From positions 395,345 to 459,344 of the forward strand of contig NZ_WUUT01000001.1 of the NCBI RefSeq assembly GCF_009831575.1: 64,000 nt of DNA, in the 5' to 3' direction. Source of the stretch: Halovenus carboxidivorans. GTDB taxonomy: Archaea; Halobacteriota; Halobacteria; Halobacteriales; Haloarculaceae. The translations under genes and the position numbers were made by a program. Every line of letters starts with the position of its first letter. Positions within the stretch are counted from its first letter, which is position 1. A model generated the notes under the pieces. That model ran no database searches. It was not told the origin of the DNA and worked only from the letters and a program-made list of their open reading frames with translations. Of this stretch, positions 17,699 to 26,233 are shown piece by piece.

Positions 17699-18003
17699 CA
17701 CTCCAGTTCACCGATATCGCTGTCGACGGTCTCTCGCATCTCCGCTCGAATCCCGTTCATCGCGTCTCTCGTGTCAGTGTCCGTCTCCGAGAGGAGACCG
17801 AATCCGGCCCACTTGTCGCGTTCTGTGAGGCGGAGAATGACATCTTCGTAGCTTTCGTCCTCCCGTTTGTACAGATCGAGACGCTGTTTCGCCTCGTCCG
17901 AAACTCGAATTGACGTATCGGCTATGTATGCGCATACGTATGCGTATGCAAAAACAGTTTTCGGCGACGAGCGCGGAAGTCGTACGCTCCCCGCAGCAGG
18001 CAA
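17698..18003 (-). CDS. VapB-type antitoxin
   Basis: The core TSIRVSDEAKQRLDLYKRE is a ribbon-helix-helix-like N-terminus, followed by SYEDVILRLTERDKW and an acidic C-terminus that would wrap around the toxin. The start is uncertain: the only in-frame initiator upstream is a TTG at 18001-18003, which adds about 28 residues with poor resemblance to the family. A non-standard start nearer residue 28 is possible. The upstream part overlaps a palindrome that may be the autoregulatory operator. Confidence 0.78.
   Translation of the reverse strand: MPAAGSVRLPRSSPKTVFAYAYVCAYIADTSIRVSDEAKQRLDLYKREDESYEDVILRLTERDKWAGFGLLSETDTDTRDAMNGIRAEMRETVDSDIGELE
17931..17944. promoter_or_regulatory. Palindrome at the vapB start, candidate operator
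   Basis: CGCATACGTATGCG is a perfect 14-base palindrome inside a longer run of ATGCGTATGC-type repeats. It lies just upstream of the vapB core coding region. Toxin-antitoxin complexes usually bind such dyads to repress their own operon; here this is inference from position. Confidence 0.5.
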
Positions 18004-18048
18004 CGGCTGTTCGGCAATCTTAGGTGGCCGCCGCGCACAGACCGAGGT

Positions 18049-18693
18049 ATGGGAACAGAGAACCTAGACGCGCTGATCGACCGTCTCGAACGACAGGCGG
18101 AGTCCGACCGGCCGAACGCCGAAACGCCCGACATCGGGATCATCATGGGGTCGGACTCGGATCTGGACGTAATGGCCGGCTCCGAGGAGGGCCGTCCCGG
18201 CGCGTACGACTGCCTGACAGAGTTGGGCTTCGAGGAACAGACCGACTACGAGAGCCCGCCGGACTCGGAGTTCACCTTCGAGACCTACGTCGTCTCCGCA
18301 CACCGGACGCCGGAGCTGATGTACACCTACGCCGAGACCGCCGCCGAGCGGGGGATCGACGTGATTATCGCCGGGGCGGGCGGCAAAAGCGCCGACCTGC
18401 CGAACATGACGGCCTCCATCGCCTACCCGCTACCGGTCATCGGCGTTCCGGTCCAGGAGAAATCGCTCCAGTCCGTCATCGGGATGCCACAGGGCGCACC
18501 CATCGTCGCCGTCGACGCCGGCAAGTCGTTCAACGCCGCGCTCTCCGCGACGCAGATTCTCGCCCGCGAACACGCCGAGTTGCGCGAGCGACTCGAAACG
18601 TACCACGAAGAACTGAAAGACGGCGTCGGGACGGTCTCGACGGAGCTTCACGACATGGGGACGCCGGCGTTCAAACAGCGCCGCGACGGGTAG
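18049..18693 (+). CDS. purE: N5-carboxyaminoimidazole ribonucleotide mutase (PurE)
   Basis: A 214-residue protein with the PurE core: IGIIMGSDSDLDVM (phosphate-binding Ser/Asp), VVSAHRTPELMYTYAE, and IAGAGGKSADLPNMTAS followed by LPVIGVPVQEKSLQSV. It converts N5-CAIR to CAIR in de novo purine synthesis. The N-terminus has about 30 extra residues and there is an acidic insertion after the GSDSD motif, both seen in haloarchaeal PurE. No purK lies next to it here; its upstream neighbour is the divergent vapBC pair. Confidence 0.95.
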   Translation: MGTENLDALIDRLERQAESDRPNAETPDIGIIMGSDSDLDVMAGSEEGRPGAYDCLTELGFEEQTDYESPPDSEFTFETYVVSAHRTPELMYTYAETAAERGIDVIIAGAGGKSADLPNMTASIAYPLPVIGVPVQEKSLQSVIGMPQGAPIVAVDAGKSFNAALSATQILAREHAELRERLETYHEELKDGVGTVSTELHDMGTPAFKQRRDG

Positions 18694-18791
18694 CGCGCCG
18701 GGGGGTGACCGCTCTCAGCGAGTGACAGTCGGAGCAATATAGAAGAGTCTGGCACTCGAACTGGCAGTACGTTTCAGGGGAACGACAACAT

Positions 18792-19310
18792 ATGTCACAA
18801 CAAACGGCAGAACCGGCGACCGCGTTCGAGCAGTTCGTGACGGAGATACAGCGGTACGACGTCGGCGTCACGGAGGTCACACCGTCGGAGGCAGCCGACG
18901 CGATCGAGGGGGTGATCGAGCAGCCGGCGGTCGGGACCGCCCTCCCGTTCGAGGGCGTCGAGCTCCCCGACTCCGTCGAGAGCGAGCCGACCGTCGGTGA
19001 TCTCGACGCGGCGACGACCGGCGTCACGGCTGCGGAACTCGCCATCGCCGAGTACGGCAGTATCTTCCTGCGGACCGACGAGCTGGGGAGCGAACCGGTC
19101 AGCCTGTTCAACGACCTCCACGTCGCGGTGTTGCACGCCGACGATATCGTTCAAGATATGACCGCGGCCTTCGAGCATCTCGGCGAGCGAGCCCGGGCGG
19201 ACCGAAGCTCCGGGATTCTCGCGACCGGACCGTCGGCAACCGCGGACATGGGGGCGCTCGTCCAGGGCGCACACGGTCCGAAACGAGTCGAACTAATCTT
19301 GATCACATGA
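18792..19310 (+). CDS. lutC: LUD-domain protein, LutC-like
   Basis: A 172-residue protein of the LUD (lactate utilisation) domain family. The recognisable part is GVTAAELAIAEYGSIFLRT, then LFNDLHVAVLHADDIV and the C-terminal GPSATADMGALVQGAHGPKRVELILI, the signature of LutC/YkgG. It overlaps the next gene by 4 bases (ATGA), so it forms one operon with the iron-sulfur subunit. Together they are expected to oxidise L-lactate to pyruvate at the membrane. Confidence 0.87.
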   Translation: MSQQTAEPATAFEQFVTEIQRYDVGVTEVTPSEAADAIEGVIEQPAVGTALPFEGVELPDSVESEPTVGDLDAATTGVTAAELAIAEYGSIFLRTDELGSEPVSLFNDLHVAVLHADDIVQDMTAAFEHLGERARADRSSGILATGPSATADMGALVQGAHGPKRVELILIT

Positions 19311-21508
19311 GCTCACAACGAGACAGCAAAGCCGAGCACATTCGGCACATCATGGAGACGGAAGGCGCAGCGGTCGGAACGAACACTCGGGGGTTCAACG
19401 CCGGGCGGTACGAGTCCGTCGCCAAGCTTTCGGATTACGACGGGCTGAAAGACGAGGCCCGAGCCATCAAGGAGGACGCAATCGAACGGCTGCCCGAGCT
19501 GATCGACGAACTCACCGCGACCGTCGAGGAGAACGGTGGGACGGTCTATCTCGCGGAGGACGCCGCCGACGCCAACGAGTACATCGCGGAGGTCTGCGCA
19601 CAGCAGGAGGCGGACCGACTCGTCAAGAGCAAGTCGATGACCAGCGAGGAGATCGAGGTCAACGAGTATCTCGAACGCGAGGGCGTGGATGTCGTCGAGA
19701 CGGATCTCGGCGAGTGGGTGTTGCAGGTCGCCGAGGAGGCGCCCAGCCACATCGTCGCACCGGCGATCCACAAATCGCGCGCGGAGATCGCGCGACTGTT
19801 CAACGAATATTTCGAGCCCGAGGAGGAACTCGAAACCGCCGAGGAGCTGACGATGTTCGCCCGCGAACAGCTCGGCGAACGCATCAAAGACGCCGACGTC
19901 GGGATGACCGGCGCGAACTTTCTGGCGGCTGACTCCGGAACGATGGCGCTCGTCACCAGCGAGGGCAACGCCCGCAAGACGGTGACAGTCCCGGACACGC
20001 AGATCGCCGTCGCAGGCGTCGAGAAGATCGTCCCGACGGTCGAGGATCTCCAGCCGTTCATCGAGTTGATCGGCCGCTCCGGGACGGGGCAGGATATCAC
20101 GAGTTACATCTCGCTTCTGACCCCGCCGATCGACGGCCCGACGGTCGACTTCGACGACCCCGGCGCGCCGGTCGCCGGCGACGGCGACGACCGGGAGTTC
20201 CACCTCGTTCTCATCGACAACGGCCGGCTGGCGATGCGCGAGGACGAGGATCTGAAGGAGACGCTGTACTGCATCCGCTGTTCGGCCTGCTCGAACACCT
20301 GCGCGAACTTCCAGTCCGTCGGCGGTCACGCCTTCGGCGGGGAGACCTACTCCGGCGGCATCGCGACCGGCTGGGAGGCCGGCGTCCACGGTCAGGAGTC
20401 GGCCGCGGAGTTCAACGACCTCTGTACGGGCTGTTCGCGGTGTGTCGAGGCCTGCCCCGTCGGCATCGACATTCCCTGGATCAACACCGTCGTCCGCGAC
20501 CGCATCAACGACGACGAGGAGGTGCCGATGGACTTCCTCGTCGACGGGCTGACCCCCGACGAGGAAACCTCCGGGCCGGGGCTCCAGAAGCGGCTGTTCG
20601 GCAACTTCGAGACGCTCGCGAAACTCGGCAGCACCTTCGCGCCGCTGTCGAACTGGGTGGCCAACGCCGGGCCGGTCTCGCGGCTCCTCGAAGAGACCGT
20701 CGGCGTCGCCGACGAGCGCGACCTGCCGACGTTCCAGCGGACGACCCTGGTCGAGTGGTTCGACGAGCGCGAGGCGATCCCGCCCGCCGATCCCGAGCGG
20801 AAGGTCGTGCTCTATCCGGATCTGTACACCAACTACATGATGGTCGAGCGCGGCAAAGCCGCCGTCAGGACGCTCGAAGCCCTCGGCGTCGAGGTCGTCG
20901 TCCCGTCGGTTCCCGGCGCGGGCCGGGCACCGCTCTCGCAGGGGATGATCGACACCGCCCGCTCGAAGGCCGAAGCCGTGGCCGACACGCTGGACCCGTA
21001 CGTCGAGCAGGGGTACGATATCGTCGTCATCGAACCGAGCGACGTGGCGATGTTCCGCGGCGACTACGAGCGTCTGCTCGGTCCGGACCGGTTCGAGTCG
21101 CTCTCGGAGCACAGCTACGAGATTATGGAGTACGTCTACGGGCTGTTAGAGAACGGCGCCGACGTCGACGGGCTGAACGTCGCCGACGGCGAGACGACCG
21201 TCGCCTACCACTCACACTGCCAGCAGCGGACGATGGGCCTGGAGCCGTACACGCTGCAGGTCTTCGACCGCTGTGGGTACGACGTCGAGACGAGCGACGC
21301 CGAGTGCTGCGGGATGGCGGGGTCGTTCGGCTACAAGGAGCAGTACTACGATCTCTCGATGGATGTCGGCTCGAATCTCGACTCCCAACTCCGGGAGATC
21401 GACGCCGACCGAGTCGTCGCGAGCGGGACCTCCTGCACGGACCAGATCGGCGACCTGCTCGGCGAGGAACCGAGCCACGCCGTCGAGTTGATCGCCCCGC
21501 CGGAGTGA
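19307..21508 (+). CDS. lutB: LutB-LutA fusion: LUD, ferredoxin and CCG domains
   Basis: A 733-residue fusion. Residues about 70-310 form a LUD domain (GMTGANFLAADSGTMALVTS). Two 4Fe-4S motifs follow, CIRCSACSNTCANF and CTGCSRCVEACPVGID. The last 240 residues carry the two CCG (heterodisulfide-reductase-type) regions, the second as DAECCGMAGSFGYK. In bacteria LutA (CCG protein) and LutB (LUD/ferredoxin) are separate polypeptides; here they are joined in one chain. With LutC it should form an iron-sulfur lactate dehydrogenase feeding electrons to the respiratory chain. Confidence 0.92.
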   Translation: MSSQRDSKAEHIRHIMETEGAAVGTNTRGFNAGRYESVAKLSDYDGLKDEARAIKEDAIERLPELIDELTATVEENGGTVYLAEDAADANEYIAEVCAQQEADRLVKSKSMTSEEIEVNEYLEREGVDVVETDLGEWVLQVAEEAPSHIVAPAIHKSRAEIARLFNEYFEPEEELETAEELTMFAREQLGERIKDADVGMTGANFLAADSGTMALVTSEGNARKTVTVPDTQIAVAGVEKIVPTVEDLQPFIELIGRSGTGQDITSYISLLTPPIDGPTVDFDDPGAPVAGDGDDREFHLVLIDNGRLAMREDEDLKETLYCIRCSACSNTCANFQSVGGHAFGGETYSGGIATGWEAGVHGQESAAEFNDLCTGCSRCVEACPVGIDIPWINTVVRDRINDDEEVPMDFLVDGLTPDEETSGPGLQKRLFGNFETLAKLGSTFAPLSNWVANAGPVSRLLEETVGVADERDLPTFQRTTLVEWFDEREAIPPADPERKVVLYPDLYTNYMMVERGKAAVRTLEALGVEVVVPSVPGAGRAPLSQGMIDTARSKAEAVADTLDPYVEQGYDIVVIEPSDVAMFRGDYERLLGPDRFESLSEHSYEIMEYVYGLLENGADVDGLNVADGETTVAYHSHCQQRTMGLEPYTLQVFDRCGYDVETSDAECCGMAGSFGYKEQYYDLSMDVGSNLDSQLREIDADRVVASGTSCTDQIGDLLGEEPSHAVELIAPPE

Positions 21509-21509
21509 G

Positions 21510-22340
21510 TCACGCCACGGCCACGGAGACGAGTCCCCCGCCGACGATTGCGAGTGCTCCGAGGACGAAACAGACCAGCCAGAACGGGATCCGCTCGACG
21601 ACGCGGAGGAGTAGATCGATCGTCAGGTAACCGACGACGGCGCTGATTCCGAGCGCGAGCAGCGCCGCGGTCGGGCTGATCCCCGGGAGACCACCGGCGT
21701 CGGCAATCGTCAGCACCGCCGCGCCGACGCTCGCCGGAATCGAGAGCAGAAAGGAGAGGTTGAACGCGGCCGGCGGTTCGTAGCTCCGAAAGAGCAACGC
21801 ACTGGAGGTCATCCCCGACCGGGAGATCCCCGGCAGGATGGCCAGCCCCTGGACCGCGCCGACCAGCACCGAATCGACGAGCGTCGGCGTCTCTCTGCCG
21901 CCCATCGACACCGACTCCGAGGCGATCTGGACGAGACCCGTCAGAAGCAACAGAACGCCGATGGCCGCGATGAAGACGCCGCCGGTGAGTTGGCCGGCGA
22001 GATCGACGGCGAAGATATACAGCGGGATTCCGACGACGCCCGTAAAGACCGTCGCGACGACGATATACGAGACGAGCGCGTTCTCCTCGGCGTAGGCGGC
22101 CCGCGGTCGCCAGCCCGGTACGGATCGGGTGGCCGCGGTTATCTCCTCGCGGTAGTACGTCGCCGCCGACAGCGTCGTCCCGATCTGCATGAACAGCGCC
22201 AACTGGGTGGCGACGGCGGGATCGGTGCCGACGACGGAGAGAAACAGCGAGAGATTACCCGAACTCGACACGGGTAGCCACTCGACGACGCCCTGGATGA
22301 TTCCGGCGAGCACTGCGACGACGAGATCCGTCTCTGTCAC
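21510..22340 (-). CDS. uppP: Undecaprenyl-diphosphatase homologue (UppP/BacA)
   Basis: A 276-residue polytopic protein with both BacA signatures: the N-terminal GIIQGVVEWLPVSSSGNLSL (catalytic Glu and Ser) and the central GAVQGLAILPGISRSGMTSS (PGxSRSG motif). It removes the terminal phosphate from polyprenyl diphosphate carriers. In archaea the carrier would be dolichyl-type, so the enzyme would recycle the lipid used in surface glycan assembly, which is relevant to the glycan cluster at 34-52 kb. It ends one base from the convergent lutB gene. Confidence 0.93.
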   Translation of the reverse strand: MTETDLVVAVLAGIIQGVVEWLPVSSSGNLSLFLSVVGTDPAVATQLALFMQIGTTLSAATYYREEITAATRSVPGWRPRAAYAEENALVSYIVVATVFTGVVGIPLYIFAVDLAGQLTGGVFIAAIGVLLLLTGLVQIASESVSMGGRETPTLVDSVLVGAVQGLAILPGISRSGMTSSALLFRSYEPPAAFNLSFLLSIPASVGAAVLTIADAGGLPGISPTAALLALGISAVVGYLTIDLLLRVVERIPFWLVCFVLGALAIVGGGLVSVAVA

Positions 22341-22390
22341 AGCTACCAGTCCGATTTGCGGTTACTTAAACGGGTTGCACTTCGGCCGTG

Positions 22391-23092
22391 TCAGGAGTCG
22401 TCGTCCGAACGCCCGTCTGTCGATTCGTTCGCTCGCTCCGGCGGTTCCGGCGGCTCGAAGGCGGCAACCAGCGCCGAAACCGCTCGGGTCTGTCGCACTC
22501 GCTGCCAGGACCAACTGATCCGGCTTCCGACGGCGGCACAGACCGCGAGCACGACGACGACTCCGAGCAGCGGCACCGAGGTCGTTCCCGTCGCCACCAG
22601 TACGGCGACGAGCGCGAGGACGACGCCGACGAGAGCGGCGCTCGCCAACTGGATCGGCCGGCCGGTGGCGAGGCGATAGCCCCGCGCTGCCAGGCTCCCG
22701 AGTGTCGACCCGCCGCCGGCCCTGGCGAGTCCGCCGAGAACCCAGTCGAGCACCCCGAGCACGGGACCGACGAGCCGCGTCTCCCGGAGGTCGATGACGA
22801 TCACGTCCGGATCCGGTTCGGCGGTCAGCCAGCGGTACAGCCACGAGCCTTCGATCCACGACCCAAACCGACCGAGCACTCCGATCAGCAGCGAACCGGC
22901 GACCAGCCCCGCGGAGTCGCTCGTCGAACTGTCCGCCTGCGATGCTGTTTCCGTGCTCTCGTCGGATTCGCTCTCGCTATCAGGCAGGCGGCCGGTCAGT
23001 GCCCGAATCGCAGCGACACACTGCTGGAGGATCCAGGAGTGGCGGACGATCCGCACCACCGTCGATCCGCGAAAGACATCGCGCATGCTCAC
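22391..23092 (-). CDS. Membrane protein coupled to the DUF4330 gene
   Basis: A 233-residue protein with an acidic Ser/Glu/Asp-rich stretch (about residues 38-60), a hydrophobic segment (SAGLVAGSLLIGVLGRFG), a central soluble part (DPDVIVIDLRETRLVGP), then two strong membrane helices (about 145-190) and a charged tail. It overlaps the upstream DUF4330 gene by 4 bases, so the two are translationally coupled and probably act together. No function is known to me. Confidence 0.72.
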   Translation of the reverse strand: MSMRDVFRGSTVVRIVRHSWILQQCVAAIRALTGRLPDSESESDESTETASQADSSTSDSAGLVAGSLLIGVLGRFGSWIEGSWLYRWLTAEPDPDVIVIDLRETRLVGPVLGVLDWVLGGLARAGGGSTLGSLAARGYRLATGRPIQLASAALVGVVLALVAVLVATGTTSVPLLGVVVVLAVCAAVGSRISWSWQRVRQTRAVSALVAAFEPPEPPERANESTDGRSDDDS

Positions 23093-24840
23093 TCTTCGAG
23101 GCTGGTTACCTGTGCGTTGACCCGCAGTTGGCCGAGTTCGAGCACGATCGTGTCGCCGGTCCGCAGCGGCTCACCGCGGAACTGAACTGAGCCGTCTTCG
23201 AGTTCGCGCACCTGCAGGCTCACGTCGAGTTCGACGTCGAGGTTTCGGGGGTGCTGTCGGAGGAAGATCTCCCCGCTCTCGCTTTCGAGGATCACGTCGG
23301 CCGGCGCCGTCTCTTTCGAGAGTACTTCGACGAGGGTCTCCTCGCCGATCTGTTCGGTCTCTCCCTCCTCGATAGCTGCTGCGATCTCCGGCCGGACGTT
23401 GCGCACGTCGAGCGTCGCCGTCCTCGTCTGTGGCTCACCGGGCGCTTCGGTGCTTCCCCGGCGGATGATCTCGCCCGTGATGTCGTACTCGGCGGTCTGG
23501 ATCGGGAGCGACTGTCCGAGCCGCAGTTCCCGGTTGCCGAACAGGATCGTCCCGTCGTCTTCACGCGTCAGCGCCGAGACGCCCAGCACCGCCCGGCGCT
23601 GATCCGGCTGGTCCGTCGTGTAGAGCGTCGTCGACTCGACCCGGACGACTGTCTCTCCGCCCAGGCGGTACGTATCGCCCGCGGTGATGTCGTCAGCGAC
23701 GCTCGCCGGGACGTTCGTCTCGACGACGAACGGCCGCAGTTCGGTGTTGAGGTCGTTCGTCCCCCGGCGAGTGATCGTCGCAGAGATGCTGTACTCGCTG
23801 GTCTGGATCGGGAGCTGTTGGCCGGTCCGGAGTTCCCGGTCGCCGAAGACGATGGTTCCGTCCTCCTCGCTGGAGAGCACAGAGAGACCGAGGATCACCC
23901 GTCGCTGGTCGGCACTGTTGGACGGGTAGATCGCCGCGGATTCGATCCGAACCAACGTTTCGTTGTTGAAACGATACTCGTCGCCCACGTCAATATCTTC
24001 GACGACATCCGCGGGAACCGTCGATTGGGCGATGAACGGCCGCTCCGCGGTTTCGATCGTATTCGTCCCTCGACGGCGAATCTCGCCCGTGAGCTGATAT
24101 TCGTCGGTCTGGAAGGGGACGGTGTTACCGACCCGCAGCGGTGTGTCCCCGAATTCGAGTCCACCGCGATCGATCGCCTGCGCGGAGACGCCGATTCGGA
24201 GCGTCCGCTCACCGTTGGTGGCGTTCGGGAACTGCTGGACGCTCGTGATCTCCGCAATCGTCTGACCGCCAACCTCGTAGGTGTCCCCGACAGCGACCGC
24301 ATCGGCGGTATCCGCCGGCACCGTCGTCTGCATCGTGAACATCGCTTCCCGAGTCGGCAGCGATTCGCCGGAGCGTTGGATCTGGGTGAGTTGGCCCTCG
24401 ACGCTGTAGTTCGACGTCTGGAGGGCGAGCGATTGGCCGATCTGGAGTTCTTGACCCCGGAACTGGAAGGTCGGCGTCTCGTCCGAGTTCTGTGGCTCGA
24501 TCGTCGTTCCGCGGACCGTCGCCCTGACGATGACGTTCGTTCCCCCCTCGCCCTCGTAGCGGTAGACGTCGGTGATCGTCACAGAGTCGTTCGTCCCCTC
24601 CGGTTCGAAACTGTCTCCGGGGGAGATCTGTTCAGCGACGAAATCCGGTTGCGTGCCGAGATCCATCGTCACCTGGCGGGTATCCGCCTCACCGGAATCG
24701 GAGAGCAGGAGGGCCGCGCCAGCGACGACGACCGCGACCACGAGCAACACGACGAGTAGATCGACGACGTTGACCAAGCCGAACAGCCGACCCTCGTCGT
24801 CGAGGAGTTCTCGTCCGCCGTCTTCGTCAGCCTCACTCAT
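23089..24840 (-). CDS. DUF4330-family protein with five tandem domain repeats
   Basis: A 583-residue protein. One N-terminal membrane helix (VVDLLVVLLVVAVVVAGAALL, about residues 24-45) anchors a large outer domain. That domain is built of about five units of roughly 100 residues, each with the pattern VPADVADDI.VGDTYR.GGETVVRVES...DGTI.FG.RELR.GQ.LPIQTSEY...I.RRGT; units 3 and 4 are nearly identical in plan. DUF4330 proteins usually carry one or two such units. The linkers suggest an extended rod outside the cell. It is coupled to the downstream membrane gene. Confidence 0.83.
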   Translation of the reverse strand: MSEADEDGGRELLDDEGRLFGLVNVVDLLVVLLVVAVVVAGAALLLSDSGEADTRQVTMDLGTQPDFVAEQISPGDSFEPEGTNDSVTITDVYRYEGEGGTNVIVRATVRGTTIEPQNSDETPTFQFRGQELQIGQSLALQTSNYSVEGQLTQIQRSGESLPTREAMFTMQTTVPADTADAVAVGDTYEVGGQTIAEITSVQQFPNATNGERTLRIGVSAQAIDRGGLEFGDTPLRVGNTVPFQTDEYQLTGEIRRRGTNTIETAERPFIAQSTVPADVVEDIDVGDEYRFNNETLVRIESAAIYPSNSADQRRVILGLSVLSSEEDGTIVFGDRELRTGQQLPIQTSEYSISATITRRGTNDLNTELRPFVVETNVPASVADDITAGDTYRLGGETVVRVESTTLYTTDQPDQRRAVLGVSALTREDDGTILFGNRELRLGQSLPIQTAEYDITGEIIRRGSTEAPGEPQTRTATLDVRNVRPEIAAAIEEGETEQIGEETLVEVLSKETAPADVILESESGEIFLRQHPRNLDVELDVSLQVRELEDGSVQFRGEPLRTGDTIVLELGQLRVNAQVTSLEE

Positions 24841-24913
24841 TGGGCCACTGTTGTCTGGGTGTTTTCAAAAAGGCTGTTGTTGAGGACAGCGGCGTGGGTC
24901 TAACGAAGTGGCT

Positions 24914-25342
24914 TCATGCGTCGGCCGGATCAATATGGCCGACAATCCCGTCGAAATCGTCGTCGAAGCTCAGCACGGCATCGATTGCGTGGCGCTCACA
25001 GAGCGCGATTGTCGTCGCGTCTGTGAAGCTGAGTCGCTGATCGTCGTCTCTCTCGAATACGTCGACAGCATCTGAAAATGCGGCAGCGGATACTGAAAGC
25101 ATCTCGTATGTCTGGGGAAACGGATCGGCGCCACGGAGTCGTTTTCCCAGGCGTTCCGCCGGCCCGAAACTGCCACGCGTGAGCGTCAACGTGACTGCCT
25201 CATCGTAGATGTACTCAGTCATGTATGGAAGTCCGTACTCCCCGTTATACACCGCTTCGAGCGCCGCACTCGCAGCACCGTGCCGGGTTGGGTCTGTATC
25301 GTGATCGGCGTAGAGAACACCGGTGTCAACCGGCACAGTCAT
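24914..25342 (-). CDS. PIN-domain toxin (VapC-like)
   Basis: A 142-residue PIN protein. The active-site acids are Asp6 in PVDTGVLYADHD, the Glu in MTEYIYDEAVTL, and the Asp residues in RLSFTDATTIALCERH and VLSFDDDFDGI. The first motif is VDTG rather than the more usual LDTN, as in haloarchaeal PIN proteins of this subgroup. Its ATG overlaps the stop of the upstream antitoxin gene by 4 bases. Confidence 0.85.
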   Translation of the reverse strand: MTVPVDTGVLYADHDTDPTRHGAASAALEAVYNGEYGLPYMTEYIYDEAVTLTLTRGSFGPAERLGKRLRGADPFPQTYEMLSVSAAAFSDAVDVFERDDDQRLSFTDATTIALCERHAIDAVLSFDDDFDGIVGHIDPADA

Positions 25343-25614
25343 CCGTACAGAATCTCGTCGATGTCGTCCTCAGATGTCTCCGAACCGGAGCTGAACCGAC
25401 CCGCCTGCATCGCCTCACGTTCTTCAGCTGATAGTGGGACCGTCGACTCACGAAACGAGTCGATGACATCGTCACGAGATTCGTAGGCGTCATCGATGAG
25501 TCGTGTGAGCAACTCCTGCTGAGTTACCCGCTGACCCGTCCGGAGCCGGATCTCGGCCTGGAGCTCTTCGAGCCGAGATTTTGCGTCGTCTTCCACTTTG
25601 ACTGCTGTCGTCAC
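25339..25614 (-). CDS. Antitoxin partner of the PIN toxin
   Basis: A 91-residue acidic protein starting at a GTG (25612-25614), chosen because the core begins TTAVKVEDDAKSRLEELQAE. A longer in-frame reading back to 25785 would overlap the divergent gene at 25736. The N-terminal strand-helix pattern and QRVTQQELLTRLIDDAYES match haloarchaeal VapB-type antitoxins; the acidic tail (ETSEDDIDEILYG) would bind the toxin. Divergent from the next gene across about 120 bases. Confidence 0.75.
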   Translation of the reverse strand: MTTAVKVEDDAKSRLEELQAEIRLRTGQRVTQQELLTRLIDDAYESRDDVIDSFRESTVPLSAEEREAMQAGRFSSGSETSEDDIDEILYG

Positions 25615-25735
25615 ATGATTTAGTTCCTTTCGTAACTGAATAAATATTTCCGCCGAATCGGCGACGACGCTTCGCGTAACGAGAGACGACGGCAGGCACA
25701 ACCGATTAGTCACTCGACGCTGAGACGGCGAACGA

Positions 25736-26233
25736 ATGGACCGGTCTCGTCGAATCGTCCTCCTCGGTGTCCTTCTCGCACTCACGCTCGGGCTCTGTGT
25801 CCACTTCGGCGCAACCTACGACCGAAACTGGCCGCACCCGACCGGCGAGCAACTGGCTGAAGATCCCGCTGGATGGGACGGCGAGCGCGTGCTTCTGTTC
25901 GGCGAGGTGCAAGAACGGACCGCCGACGGACTGGTGATGACCGTCGAGGACGACAGCGAGACCGTCGTCCGAACCGTGACGGTCCGCGGAGCGGATGTCA
26001 GTGTCCAGGTCGGAGGTGTCGTGCAGGTCTATGGCCGCCTCTCGGAGCGGGGAACCGTCCAGCGAGCGGACTCAATCGTTGTCGTCAACGAGTCGCCCAG
26101 TGACGGACAGTACAAGCTTTTGACGTCGCTACTCGGCGGGATGCTCGCTGCGGGACTGTTCCTGCGACACTGGCGGATCGACCCTCGGGAGTTTGCATTT
26201 CGTGCCCGCAAACGGGGTGAAGACGATGGCTGA
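25736..26233 (+). CDS. Membrane protein with OB-like central domain
   Basis: A 165-residue protein with one N-terminal hydrophobic segment (IVLLGVLLALTLGLCVHFG) and one near the C-terminus (LLTSLLGGMLAAGLFL), enclosing about 90 residues that read as a small beta barrel (RVLLFGEVQERTADGLVMTV, then VVQVYGRLSERGTVQ). The pattern recalls OB-fold nucleic-acid or cofactor-binding modules, but I cannot assign a family. It overlaps the next gene by 8 bases, so the two are co-translated. Confidence 0.72.
   Translation: MDRSRRIVLLGVLLALTLGLCVHFGATYDRNWPHPTGEQLAEDPAGWDGERVLLFGEVQERTADGLVMTVEDDSETVVRTVTVRGADVSVQVGGVVQVYGRLSERGTVQRADSIVVVNESPSDGQYKLLTSLLGGMLAAGLFLRHWRIDPREFAFRARKRGEDDG

Noticed and set aside
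19313-21112. 600-codon minus-strand frame opposite the lutB-lutA gene
   Set aside because: Same reason: high GC leaves few stops on the opposite strand, and the plus-strand frame has the Fe-S and LUD motifs.
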